From assembly GCA_022826805.1 (NCBI GenBank), contig JAJDUH010000013.1, positions 42,844 through 106,843 of the forward strand: a DNA stretch of 64,000 nt, read 5' to 3'. Both the position numbers and the translations under genes were made by a program. The stretch is from Candidatus Poribacteria bacterium (GTDB lineage: Bacteria > Poribacteria > WGA-4E > WGA-3G). Positions 27,391 through 36,162 of this stretch are shown here, piece after piece; within the stretch, counting starts at the first letter, position 1, and every line of letters begins with the position of its first letter. The notes below the pieces were generated by a model. It made no database searches. It saw nothing but the letters and a program-made list of their open reading frames with translations, and had not been told where the DNA came from.

Positions 27391-27426
27391 ATCTGTACGA
27401 GCCACTTACCGGTCGCGAATTTCAAT

Positions 27427-27455
27427 TTGACAAACGCAAATTTTTGTGTTAATAT
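27427..27455 (+). promoter_or_regulatory. Sigma-70 promoter, recJ-rel unit
   Basis: TTGACA (27427-27432), 17 bp, TAATAT (27450-27455). The predicted start near 27462 rules out a translation start upstream of it and supports ATG 27541. Confidence 0.7.
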
Positions 27456-27540
27456 ATCAAAAGATGAGAAAGCGTTGCTCGCAACCTCATCGCCTCGTCG
27501 CAAAGTGCACATTTCCTATCCTAACGACAAAGGGCGCATT

Positions 27541-30120
27541 ATGAGAAAACCCTCCCGCAAAAAGTGGCAGTTCCCAAATTCAGATTTTGATAAAAGTTTG
27601 GCATTGGCATCAGAACTCGGTATTTCTGTATTTACTGCCCAGATGCTTACCAATCGCAGGGTAAAGACTGCTACCGAAGCGCGAACCTATCTCTATCCAA
27701 CTTTTGAGCAACTCCACTCCCCATTTGAATTAGCCGATATGGACAAAGCCATCGAACGAATACAGAGAGCGATCTCGCGAGGCGAGAAAATCTGTATCTA
27801 TGGAGATTATGATACTGACGGCACGACTGCCACCGCACTACTTATTAATACCTTCCGACAGATGGATGTTCCCGTCGATTACTATATCCCAAATCGGTAT
27901 GGAGAAGGCTACGGGTTGAGTAAAGATACCGTAAAAAAAATCCACCAAGAAAACCGCGCAAAATTGCTAATTACTGTGGATTGCGGCATCACTTCGGTTG
28001 AAGAGGTCGCGTTAGCCAATCAACTTGACATGGATGTCATTGTTACTGACCACCACCAGCCAGAGGAGGAACAGCCACCAGCTTATGCCCTGATTTCTCC
28101 TAAGATCCCCGGAAATCAATATCCTTGTGAGGAACTCGCTGGGGTCGGTCTGGCATTCAAATTGGCACAAGGGCTGATAGATGATAGACCGTTTCTGGAA
28201 TCCTTGCTTGACCTTGTAGCATTAGGCACCGTCGTGGACATTGCTTCACTAACGGGTGAGAATCGCATTTTGAGCCGTTTGGGGTTGGCGGAGCTTAACA
28301 AGCGCGAACGTCCCGGAATCCACGCTTTATGCGAAGCCGCCGGACACGGAATTGACACACCCCTTGACGGAACCGCACTCTCTTTTAGGTTGGGCCCTCG
28401 TATCAATGCCGCTGGACGGATGGATACCGCACGTAAAGTGGTTGAGCTGCTCATTACCGATTCCGATCACATCGCAACCCAGATTGCCTCCCAACTCAAT
28501 CAAGCAAATCAGCAGCGACAAGATGTGGAGAGGCGGATCCAAAGCGAAGCACTGGAGATTATTGAAAGAGAAGTAGACGATGACACCATAGGAATTGTTG
28601 TCGCGAGTGATAAATGGGAGGAGAAAGCACAAGGCGTCGTCGGCATCGTCGCCGCCCGTTTGATGCAAACCTACTACAAGCCGGTCTTCGTCCTTTCAAT
28701 CAATGGCGATGAAGCAACAGGGTCCGGACGTTGTATAGACGGAATGAGCCTCTCCAATAGTCTTGTCGACTGCACGGAATTGCTGGTAAGACATGGTGGA
28801 CACGACGCTGCAGCAGGACTGACCATCAAAACCGAAAATATCCCCGAATTTAAAGTGGCTTTCAACAACTTCGCTTGCGAACATCTCACAGAGGAGGCAC
28901 TGCAACCTAAGTTGGATCTTGAGTGTGAAACACATCTCTCGCTTTTAACGTTAGATACCCTAAAGGAACTCGAACAATTTGAACCTGTCGGAAAGGACAA
29001 CCCGGCTCCTTGTTTTGGTATCCGACGCGTCAAAGTTGTTAACGGGACACCTACGGCAATAGGGAAAGAGAAAAACCATCTCCGCATGTATGTTAGCGAT
29101 GGTATGCTAAAGTTATGCGCCATTGAATGGGGCGCAGCTGAGAAACTCGTCACAGTCAATAAATCTGATGTCTCCCTTGATATCGCTTTTTCGCCCCAAA
29201 TCAACGAGTGGCAGGGGCGGCAATCCGTTCAACTCATGCTCAAAGATTGGCAGGTGCGTTCCGAGGGTAGAGACATGAAATGGGATATATTTCCCGGACG
29301 TAGTGTTCGATCCCCTGTAAAACTTGTTGACAAACGTAACACGGATAAAAAAAATACGCTTTTAAACTTGCTCGCGAATGAAGAATCTTGTATAATTTAT
29401 GTACAGGATACCGAGATGTTAGATATTCTGCTCACAAAACTCTTACCGGAGAGCATTGAAGGCATCGCACGGCACGATGAAACAACATCCAAGGCAGATG
29501 AAGCAGCACTCTTGGCGCAATTAAAAAGTGGAGAACTCCGGGCAATTGCCTCAAGTAGCACTTTTTCGCTTCTTGAAGGTTTTCCGTTTGTCACACACTT
29601 CATCTTCTGCCACCTAACACCGAGTTTCGATGAGTTCTTTAAACGCTGCAAACCGGCTTTTGCTTCTGAGGAAACCTCTTATCTGTCTTTCATCTATAGC
29701 GATCAAGACGAGATGCATATACGCAATTGGATTGCTCAAAAATATCCAACAGAAAATGAATTACGGCACTTATACGGTGCCATGCGAATGATCGTCCAAT
29801 CCAATGGCGCAGCAGGATCCCCAGAGATAGAAATGCTGGATGGCAGGCTCGGAGCACCGCTAACTGTTCGGACCGGGTTCACTATTTTTGAAGAATTGCA
29901 GTGCATCGCACGGCATGGAGAATCAGAACGCAAACGCCTTGAACTCTTGCCCGCTCAGAAAAGTGAATTGTCCCATTCGCCGACATATCTGAAGGGCGAG
30001 TGGATTAAACGGACGAGTCCCTCTTTTATTCAATTTCAGTTAAGGGAAAACATCGAATCTATGTGGGAGCGGATAGAAAATGAGTCTCAAATCGCTAATA
30101 AGCCAGATTCAATCGTATAA
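27541..30120 (+). CDS. recJ: Single-stranded-DNA-specific exonuclease RecJ, long form
   Basis: 859 aa from ATG at 27541 (AAAGGG upstream; an earlier in-frame ATG at 27427 overlaps the promoter). DHH-family motifs: GDYDTDGTTATALL (D89, D91, D93), VDCGITSVEE and VTDHHQPEE (D170-H172), then DHHA1 with GSGRCIDGMSLSNSL and RHGGHDAAAGLTI. The C-terminal third (after about residue 560) is an extra domain as in long Firmicutes RecJ, beyond the E. coli length. Degrades ssDNA 5' to 3' in repair and recombination. Its end overlaps the rel gene by 41 bp. Confidence 0.95.
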   Translation: MRKPSRKKWQFPNSDFDKSLALASELGISVFTAQMLTNRRVKTATEARTYLYPTFEQLHSPFELADMDKAIERIQRAISRGEKICIYGDYDTDGTTATALLINTFRQMDVPVDYYIPNRYGEGYGLSKDTVKKIHQENRAKLLITVDCGITSVEEVALANQLDMDVIVTDHHQPEEEQPPAYALISPKIPGNQYPCEELAGVGLAFKLAQGLIDDRPFLESLLDLVALGTVVDIASLTGENRILSRLGLAELNKRERPGIHALCEAAGHGIDTPLDGTALSFRLGPRINAAGRMDTARKVVELLITDSDHIATQIASQLNQANQQRQDVERRIQSEALEIIEREVDDDTIGIVVASDKWEEKAQGVVGIVAARLMQTYYKPVFVLSINGDEATGSGRCIDGMSLSNSLVDCTELLVRHGGHDAAAGLTIKTENIPEFKVAFNNFACEHLTEEALQPKLDLECETHLSLLTLDTLKELEQFEPVGKDNPAPCFGIRRVKVVNGTPTAIGKEKNHLRMYVSDGMLKLCAIEWGAAEKLVTVNKSDVSLDIAFSPQINEWQGRQSVQLMLKDWQVRSEGRDMKWDIFPGRSVRSPVKLVDKRNTDKKNTLLNLLANEESCIIYVQDTEMLDILLTKLLPESIEGIARHDETTSKADEAALLAQLKSGELRAIASSSTFSLLEGFPFVTHFIFCHLTPSFDEFFKRCKPAFASEETSYLSFIYSDQDEMHIRNWIAQKYPTENELRHLYGAMRMIVQSNGAAGSPEIEMLDGRLGAPLTVRTGFTIFEELQCIARHGESERKRLELLPAQKSELSHSPTYLKGEWIKRTSPSFIQFQLRENIESMWERIENESQIANKPDSIV

Positions 30121-32287
30121 TCCAGACGCAGAAGTTGAACTCTTAGAGCGATGCTACCGATTCGCACGAAACGCGCATAAGGGACAACGCCGAAAATCCG
30201 GGCAACCCTATTTTACGCACTGCGTCAAAACTGCTGAGATACTCGCCGAGCTGCGGTTAGATACGCACACGATCTGCGCAGGACTCATGCACGATGTCCT
30301 TGAAGATACAGGTGTTACGCGTGAAGAGATGCAGGTCCGGTTCGGTACCAATATCACCAATCTCGTTGAGGGTGTCACAAAGATCGGACAGTATAAGCTC
30401 AGTGTCCCTACACCCACACCCGCCACGACAAACACCGTTGAGGACCGTGTCCATCGGCAGCGCCAAGCAGAAACCTACCGAAAACTCCTCTTAGCAACAG
30501 CGGAAGATATGCGGGTAATCCTCATTAAGCTCGCAGATCGGCTTCATAACATGGAGACGCTGAAGTTCCTTTCCAGCGAGAAATGCCAACGAATTGCGAA
30601 AGAGACCTTGGAGATTTATGCACCCATCGCACACCGACTGGGAATCTGGCGTATTATGAGCCGTCTTGAAGACTTGGCGTTCAAGCATCTCTATCCAATC
30701 GAATACCGAAAAATTGCACAACTCCTGAATCAGAAACTCGCTGAGCGAGAGGCATATTGTGATAAGATGGTGAAGCAGATCCGCCAGGAACTCGAAAAAC
30801 GCAACATTTTTGCCGATGTCCACGGTAGGACAAAGCATATCTACAGCATCTACCAGAAGATGCAACAAAAAGGGACACCCTTCAGCGAAATTCGGGACCT
30901 CGTCGGTCTTCGGATTCTCGTCAAAAGCGACGCAGACTGCTATACCGCTCTTGGTGCACTCCATTACAAATGGAATTACCATCCGGACAGACTGCGAGAT
31001 TGGATCGGTCAACCTAAAAAAAACGGCTATCAATCACTTCATACCACAATCCTTGATGATGGAAAGCCTGTTGAAATACAGATTCGCTCTTACCTGATGC
31101 ATAAAGTGGCTGAAGACGGCATTGCTGCACATTGGAGTTATAAAGAAGGACTGCCGACAAGTAAACGGGGACGCTCTATTTTCGCGAGTTACAAGCAGAT
31201 ACTCGAAGACATACAAGAGACCCAAGATAGTCCGCATCAGTTCATAGCATCAATGAAACTGGAACTCTTCCAAGATGAGGTCTACATCTTCTCTCCCAAG
31301 GGCGATCTATTTACGCTACCTGCTGGCGCGACTGTGATTGACTTTGCCTATAAAATCCATACCGATGTCGGACATACATGCGTCGGTGCAGAGGTAAATG
31401 GAGGTGTCGCACCGATTCGACGCGTACTTCAAAGCGGAGACCAAGTGCAGATTCGAACCCAAACTAATGGCAAACCGAGTCGGAGTTGGCTCCCTTATGT
31501 CAAGACCGCCACAGCACGAAGTAAAATAAAACATTGGTTTCGCGAAAAGGATATGGCTGATGCGCTGGAGTTGGGCAAGAAATTCCTCACAGCAGAGTTA
31601 CGCGTCTCCTATCTTAACGCACGTGATTATCTCAATTCTCCGAAGTTACTGGACATCGCCAAGCAGCTCAAACTCAAAAATCTTGATGAACTTTTCGTCC
31701 GGATCGGCAATGGAAACGAATCCGCTACCCAAGTCGTTAACTTATTGAAACCTGAGGTGTCGAAACATGAAGCCGAGGCTGCCGAAGAGGTCGAACGCAC
31801 GCAAAAAACCGCATCAACCCCAGCCATCCAACTTGAAAATGACATTGATTTGGGCATGATGCGGATCATGAAGTGCTGTAATCCGATACCGGGTGATCAG
31901 GTCGTCGGCTACCTTACTCGCGGACGCGGGGTTTCTGTACATAGAGCAGGCTGTATCCGCATCCTTGATGAACCAGAAAGGCTCTTATCTGTTAATTGGC
32001 TCGAAAAATCTCCCTCCGAAAACGGAGACCATCCGCCTGACATCTACCCTGTTAAAATTTTCGTTGAGTGCAGTGACCGACCTGGCATGCTGGGTGCTAT
32101 TACCACTGCTATCGCAAAGGACAAAGTAAACATCCGCTCCGGAACTTTCCAACCTTCTACAGAACGTCTTGGCGCTACAGCCTCCGATTATCTCACAATA
32201 GATGTGACAGGTGCCGAGCAGCTGGAGAAAGTCATGCAAGCGATTCGTCGTTTAAAGGGTGTGGAACGCGTCATGCGCAGGTTCTAA
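30080..32287 (+). CDS. Bifunctional (p)ppGpp synthetase/hydrolase, Rel/SpoT type
   Basis: 735 aa. The HD hydrolase domain is intact (HKGQRRKSGQPYFTH, MHDVLEDTG with H71-D72), followed by synthetase (GRTKHIYSIYQKMQ, GQPKKNGYQSLHTTI), TGS (DEVYIFSPKGDLFTLPAGA), a Cys/His zinc-finger-like region (MKCCNPIPGD, VHRAGC) and a C-terminal ACT domain. Intact HD and synthetase motifs argue for a dual-function stringent-response enzyme. The start lies inside recJ with GGAGCGG 7 nt before the ATG, giving translational coupling. Confidence 0.96.
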   Translation: MSLKSLISQIQSYNPDAEVELLERCYRFARNAHKGQRRKSGQPYFTHCVKTAEILAELRLDTHTICAGLMHDVLEDTGVTREEMQVRFGTNITNLVEGVTKIGQYKLSVPTPTPATTNTVEDRVHRQRQAETYRKLLLATAEDMRVILIKLADRLHNMETLKFLSSEKCQRIAKETLEIYAPIAHRLGIWRIMSRLEDLAFKHLYPIEYRKIAQLLNQKLAEREAYCDKMVKQIRQELEKRNIFADVHGRTKHIYSIYQKMQQKGTPFSEIRDLVGLRILVKSDADCYTALGALHYKWNYHPDRLRDWIGQPKKNGYQSLHTTILDDGKPVEIQIRSYLMHKVAEDGIAAHWSYKEGLPTSKRGRSIFASYKQILEDIQETQDSPHQFIASMKLELFQDEVYIFSPKGDLFTLPAGATVIDFAYKIHTDVGHTCVGAEVNGGVAPIRRVLQSGDQVQIRTQTNGKPSRSWLPYVKTATARSKIKHWFREKDMADALELGKKFLTAELRVSYLNARDYLNSPKLLDIAKQLKLKNLDELFVRIGNGNESATQVVNLLKPEVSKHEAEAAEEVERTQKTASTPAIQLENDIDLGMMRIMKCCNPIPGDQVVGYLTRGRGVSVHRAGCIRILDEPERLLSVNWLEKSPSENGDHPPDIYPVKIFVECSDRPGMLGAITTAIAKDKVNIRSGTFQPSTERLGATASDYLTIDVTGAEQLEKVMQAIRRLKGVERVMRRF

Positions 32288-32370
32288 ACTCACTTCAGAG
32301 CGTTTAGTTTGCTGTAGGAGCGATCTCCCGGTCACCACTTTCCAACCAGAGTGGCTAAAAAGTCGAAAAC

Positions 32371-32530
32371 TATAGTGAATTCTAAAAATAAATAGACACT
32401 TTTCGATAGGTAAAATTTCTAAATTCCCCCTGGTAAGGGCGGGGAAGCCCATACGGGCTTCATACCGTTGATTTGTTAGGGGGGGTGGGTATTATCTGAA
32501 ATGTCCAAGTAATTCTAAAATCTACCATAA
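32371..32530. mobile_element. MITE-like element with TATAGTA-type inverted ends, copy 1
   Basis: Left end TATAGTGAATTCTAAAAATA; right end complement TATGGTAGATTTTAGAATTA (14 of 20 match). Inside: the shared core CCCCCTGGTAAGGGCGGGGA with hairpin GAAGCCC/GGGCTTC and CATACCGTTGATT. No coding capacity. Confidence 0.75.
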
Positions 32531-32545
32531 ATAGTCTATTCTTTA

Positions 32546-32755
32546 TTAAGCCGCAGGCATTTTTGATATAACTTTAGCGACTTTCCCGCTCCGTATACAT
32601 TTGGCGCAGACCCGGATTCGCTTCGTCCCTTCCTCGGTTTGAACTCGAACCCGTTGGAGATTCGGCAGCCAACGCCGCTTTGTGTGTCGAATGGATTTAC
32701 TGATCTGGTGTCCTGTTATCGGGCGTTTGCTGCAGACCGCACAGATACGTGACAT
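32546..32755 (-). CDS. rpmB: 50S ribosomal protein L28
   Basis: 69 aa. MSRICAVCSKRPITGHQISK, SIRHTKRRWLPNLQRVR and CAKCIRSGKV are typical of L28, here the zinc-ribbon version with two CxxC pairs. Part of the large ribosomal subunit. GAGGAG precedes the ATG. Promoter at 32798-32826. Monocistronic; L33 is not adjacent. Confidence 0.96.
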   Translation of the reverse strand: MSRICAVCSKRPITGHQISKSIRHTKRRWLPNLQRVRVQTEEGTKRIRVCAKCIRSGKVAKVISKMPAA

Positions 32756-32797
32756 TATGTAAGTCTCCTCTCTTCTTGTTCTTAAACCTAAGTGTTA

Positions 32798-32826
32798 ATA
32801 ATACCACAATTAGAGCCAAAATGCAA
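32798..32826 (-). promoter_or_regulatory. Sigma-70 promoter of rpmB
   Basis: TTGCAT (32826-32821), 17 bp, TATTAT (32803-32798), about 35 nt before the mapped start codon. Confidence 0.65.
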
Positions 32827-32856
32827 ATTTCTTTATCCCATGTATATTGAGGTATA

Positions 32857-32874
32857 CGAGGTTTCTCAACCTCG
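32857..32874. repeat. CGAGGTT/AACCTCG hairpin
   Basis: CGAGGTT TCTC AACCTCG, related to the GGCGAGGT hairpins at 10164 and 53067. Confidence 0.5.
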
Positions 32875-33017
32875 CTAATCTTCCCTCTACAACTCACTTG
32901 TCCAACCATTGACTGCTAACCGCCAATTGCCAACCGCCACTCCAAAATACACATGACTTTTTTCCCAGAATCTGATACACTAATACTATATCTCTAAAAC
33001 CTAAGTGCCCATTAAAC

Positions 33018-34307
33018 ATGAAAGTTGCCTACATTACTGCAGGTGCCGCTGGAATGTACTGCGGAACCTGTATACACGACAATACAATAGCCACCGTTCT
33101 GAAGAAACAAGGGCATAATGTCGCGCTCATTCCTACCTACACCCCTACCCGGACAGATGAGGCTAATGTGAGTATGGACCGAGTCTTTTTCGGAGGCGTT
33201 AACGTCTATCTGCAACAGAAACTTTCAATCTTTCGACACACCCCATGGTCATTTGACAGGCTACTTGACAGCCCAACACTGTTGAACGGATTGGCGAGAT
33301 TCAGCAGTTCAACAGACGCCCAAGACCTTGGGCAACTCACAGTATCTATGCTCCAGGCTGAACAAGGACATCAGAAGAAGGAATTAGCAAAATTAGTCAA
33401 ATGGCTCACCGAGGAGAATAGACCTGATATCGTCTATCTCACCAATTCCATGCTGGTCGGATTCGCCAGAGAAATTAAGAAGGCGTTGGATGTTCCGGTC
33501 ATCTGTGCCCTCCAAGGCGAAGATATCTTTCTGCAAGATCTCATTGAACCTTATAAAACAGAAGCTTTAAATCTCCTCCGAGAGCGTGCTGCTGAGGCAG
33601 ACGGCTTTGTAGCACCTTGCCGCTACTATGCACAATTTATGGCGGACGCGTATCTTAAACTGCCTGTCGATAAGATTGACGTAGTGCCGCTCGGATTAAA
33701 CATGGATGGACACGGCCTACCTGTCGAAAAATCTGAGCCGCCACCCTTTATTATTGGGTATTTAGCGCGCATCTGCCCAGAAAAAGGACTCCATATCTTG
33801 GTAGATGCTTTTCGCATACTGACAGAAGCGGTCGGGGCTAATAACGTTCAACTGCATGTCGCCGGGTACCTTGGGAAGAAAGATGAACCCTATCTGGAGG
33901 AACTCGTGAACCAAATTCAGGCGTGGGGTTTGTCAGACAGTTTTGTACATCATGGCGAGGTGACGCGCACCCAAAAGATTGATTTTCTCAACCGTTTGCA
34001 CATCTTTTCCGTTCCCGCTGTTTACCGTGAGTCCAAAGGATTGTCTATCATAGAGGCACTCGCCAACGGGGTCCCGGTTGTCCAACCTCAGCACGGCACA
34101 TTCCCAGAGATGATGCGCGCCACCGAGGGCGGAATTCTTGTTGAACCCGAATCGGCTGAAGCACTCGCAGTAGGTATCATGGAACTCATCAACGATGTCG
34201 AGCGACGCGAGCATCTCGGAAAAACCGGACAAGTTAATGTGCATCAGAAATTTAACGATGAAATCGTAGCAGAACAACTCTTGCAGGTGTTTCAAAACTA
34301 TATTTGA
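33018..34307 (+). CDS. Family 4 glycosyltransferase (GT-B fold)
   Basis: 429 aa. The N-terminal half starts MKVAYITAGAAGMYCGTCIH, an unusual Cys-containing nucleotide-fold start. The C-terminal half has ARICPEKGLHILVDAFRIL and the EX7E motif (ESKGLSIIEALANGVPVVQP). It transfers a sugar from an activated donor to an unknown acceptor in the cytoplasm or at the inner membrane. No ribosome site is obvious before ATG. The gene stands alone and is followed by a MITE-like element directly at its stop. Confidence 0.9.
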   Translation: MKVAYITAGAAGMYCGTCIHDNTIATVLKKQGHNVALIPTYTPTRTDEANVSMDRVFFGGVNVYLQQKLSIFRHTPWSFDRLLDSPTLLNGLARFSSSTDAQDLGQLTVSMLQAEQGHQKKELAKLVKWLTEENRPDIVYLTNSMLVGFAREIKKALDVPVICALQGEDIFLQDLIEPYKTEALNLLRERAAEADGFVAPCRYYAQFMADAYLKLPVDKIDVVPLGLNMDGHGLPVEKSEPPPFIIGYLARICPEKGLHILVDAFRILTEAVGANNVQLHVAGYLGKKDEPYLEELVNQIQAWGLSDSFVHHGEVTRTQKIDFLNRLHIFSVPAVYRESKGLSIIEALANGVPVVQPQHGTFPEMMRATEGGILVEPESAEALAVGIMELINDVERREHLGKTGQVNVHQKFNDEIVAEQLLQVFQNYI

Positions 34308-34308
34308 T

Positions 34309-34515
34309 TAGGACTTATGCCCTTCCTCTTAAAGTCTCCCTACCCCCCTGATAAGGGGCGGGGAATGCCAACAGGCATTCATACCCGGTTCATGCCTATA
34401 AGGCATGAATACCGTTGATTCTGATTCATAAAGGGGGATTTTAGGGGTAAAAATACCGAAATGACTATTTTTTCAGCAAAAATGTCCTTCGTCTATTCAA
34501 TTTGCGTAAGTCTTA
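34309..34515. mobile_element. MITE-like element with TAGGACTTACGC-type ends, copy 1
   Basis: Left TAGGACTTATGC (34309-34320); right TTTGCGTAAGTCTTA (to 34515), complement TAAGACTTACGCAAA. It carries the shared core with two hairpins, GAATGCC/GGCATTC and TTCATGCC/GGCATGAA. 207 bp, begins 2 bp after the glycosyltransferase stop. Confidence 0.75.
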
Positions 34516-34581
34516 TTTAATGTCTCAACGATGGGCGCGCTTTGGAAGCGGACTTGCCAAAAAATTGGAGAGGAAGAAATT

Positions 34582-35058
34582 ATGGCTAAAACATGGTTGA
34601 TTTTTGTTTTCATGACCGTCTCATCATGGGGACTTTACGGCGTCTTTTTACATCAGGGACAGGTCGCTATGGCGGATCCAGTGCATGGGCGCTACAAAGC
34701 GTTCCTCTTTGTAGGGCTTGCCTACCTGCTCGCAGCAGTCATCGGCTCCGCCCTGATGCTCATCCTTAACGGATCTGACTGGCAATTTACAGGCAAAGGT
34801 GTTTCATGGTCGTTCGTAGCAGGGCTCGTTGGTGCTATTGGCGCATTTGGGGTCCTACTCGCTTTTGGTGCCGGTGGTAGACCTGCCGTCGTGATGTCCA
34901 TCGTCTTTGCAGGCGCACCTATTGTAAACGCCATCGTCGCAACCCTATCGCATCCACCCGCAGGCGGTTGGGGTGCGGTCCGCTGGCAATTTGTGGCAGG
35001 CATCTTGCTCGCCGCGCTCGGCGGTTGTCTCGTCATGCTCTATAGACCCACTTCATAA
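34582..35058 (+). CDS. Small EamA/DMT-type membrane protein
   Basis: 158 aa from ATG at 34582, preceded by GGAGAGGAAG. Five membrane helices can be drawn (WLIFVFMTVSSWGLYGVF, FLFVGLAYLLAAVIGSALML, SFVAGLVGAIGAFGVLLAFG, VVMSIVFAGAPIVNAIVATL, FVAGILLAALGGCLVMLY). The pattern fits a half-size member of the drug/metabolite transporter superfamily, which would have to dimerise. Substrate unknown. A GC hairpin follows at 35072-35113. Confidence 0.75.
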   Translation: MAKTWLIFVFMTVSSWGLYGVFLHQGQVAMADPVHGRYKAFLFVGLAYLLAAVIGSALMLILNGSDWQFTGKGVSWSFVAGLVGAIGAFGVLLAFGAGGRPAVVMSIVFAGAPIVNAIVATLSHPPAGGWGAVRWQFVAGILLAALGGCLVMLYRPTS

Positions 35059-35071
35059 CACCTGAAAAGAA

Positions 35072-35113
35072 AGCCGCTGTACCCATAATTTGTTCAAACC
35101 GGGGACAGCGGCT
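35072..35113 (+). terminator. Hairpin after the EamA-like gene
   Basis: AGCCGCTGTACCC and GGGGACAGCGGCT pair over 12-13 bp with a 16-nt loop. No U-run follows, so it is terminator-like only. Confidence 0.5.
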
Positions 35114-35223
35114 GGATCCCCTCACTATCCTTTCTTGTAGCTGCGCATTTTTACGAAAAAACGCACTTTTTACTATCCTTTTCGCCCCACACGTCTCTAA
35201 ATAAGCAAGAAGGGAGTGTTTTC

Positions 35224-35838
35224 ATGTCTATAGCGGAAGTTTGTGAGCCGATATTGCAAAGTCAAGAATTAACTGACGCAAGTGATGCCGAGTTAGTCGT
35301 CGCGGCACTTGCAGGTAGGACACAGGCGTTTGATGTACTGGTGAACCGTTACCGACGCGCTATGTTGACAGTCGCACAGCAAATTGTCCGAAATCATGCC
35401 GATGCGGAAGATATCGTGCAGGATGCCTTCCTTCGATCTTTTGAAGCACTCCCACAACTCACGGATCTGAACCGATTTGGAGCGTGGCTCCACTCGATCA
35501 CCCGAAACCGTGCCTTACGTTACCACAAAAATATCAGTCGCTATCAGCCGGAGGAGGATGTGGAAGTCCACTTAAATAGGTACGCAGATACATCAAAATC
35601 AGATCCGGCTCACATTGTCGAACGGGAACTAACACAGCAGGGGATTCGAGACGCTATACAAGACCTGCCTGATGATTATCAGGTCGTTATTGAACTCTAC
35701 TATTGGGCAGAGATGCCTCAAAAGCGGATCGCTGAATTCTTATCCCTTCCGCTGACAACTGTGAAGTGGCGACTGCACAAAGCCAAAGACCTACTTAAAT
35801 CACTGTTAGAAAAACGTGGTTACGGAACGGATATATAA
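35224..35838 (+). CDS. ECF-type RNA polymerase sigma factor
   Basis: 204 aa. Region 2: FDVLVNRYRRAMLTVAQQIV, DAEDIVQDAFLRSFEALPQL, FGAWLHSITRNRALRYHK. Region 4: PQKRIAEFLSLPLTTVKWRL. AAGGGAG lies 7 nt before the ATG. Normal length, unlike the extended copy at 5517-6779. The DUF4097-type gene downstream (after two repeats) may be functionally linked, as such pairs are common, but the 324-bp gap weakens the case. Confidence 0.93.
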   Translation: MSIAEVCEPILQSQELTDASDAELVVAALAGRTQAFDVLVNRYRRAMLTVAQQIVRNHADAEDIVQDAFLRSFEALPQLTDLNRFGAWLHSITRNRALRYHKNISRYQPEEDVEVHLNRYADTSKSDPAHIVERELTQQGIRDAIQDLPDDYQVVIELYYWAEMPQKRIAEFLSLPLTTVKWRLHKAKDLLKSLLEKRGYGTDI

Positions 35839-35843
35839 TAATT

Positions 35844-35969
35844 TATAGTAAGCCCGAAAATACGTGGACACTCCACGATAGATTGCCCATACCACACGCT
35901 CGTAGGGGCTGGGTTACCCAGCCCTATGTCCCCTTACCGGGTATGTAAATAATTATGGACTCTACTATA
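35844..35969. mobile_element. MITE-like element with TATAGTA-type ends, copy 2 (different interior)
   Basis: Left TATAGTAAGCCCGAAAATA; right complement TATAGTAGAGTCCATAATTA. The interior differs from copies 1 and 3: a hairpin AGGGGCTGGGTTACCCAGCCCT instead of the shared core (arms GGGCTGGG/CCCAGCCC). Confidence 0.7.
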
Positions 35970-35985
35970 AGATAAGGACTTAATC

Positions 35986-36088
35986 GTAGGTTGGGTTGAA
36001 CGGATAGTTTCAAACTACTGATGATTGAAAGATAACTGATGTTCGGTCGATACGCTCTCCGTTCCAAAAGTATCAAGAGAAACCCAAC
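35986..36088 (+). repeat. REP-like 100-bp element, copy 3
   Basis: Ends GTAGGTTGGGTTGAACGG and AAGAGAAACCCAAC, 16 bp after the TATAGTA element. Confidence 0.85.
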
Positions 36089-36162
36089 GCATTTCTAACA
36101 TAACAAGGTTTTTCAAACCCTTTCCGCACTCTGTAAGAGTGCTATGTCTATAGGTGGAAATT

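Larger units (their letters stand above)
27022..27540. other. Intergenic region between ferredoxin and recJ with divergent promoters and repeat words
   Basis: It holds the ferredoxin promoter (27251-27279), GTAGGAGCGATCTC (27311), a dispersed repeat (27341-27390) and the recJ promoter (27427-27455). No additional gene was seen. Confidence 0.5.
35839..36162. other. Intergenic, 324 bp, two repeat elements and a small palindrome
   Basis: Almost filled by a TATAGTA element (35844-35969) and a REP-like element (35986-36088). A perfect GCACTCT GTA AGAGTGC palindrome (36126-36142) lies just before the ribosome site of the next gene. Confidence 0.5.
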
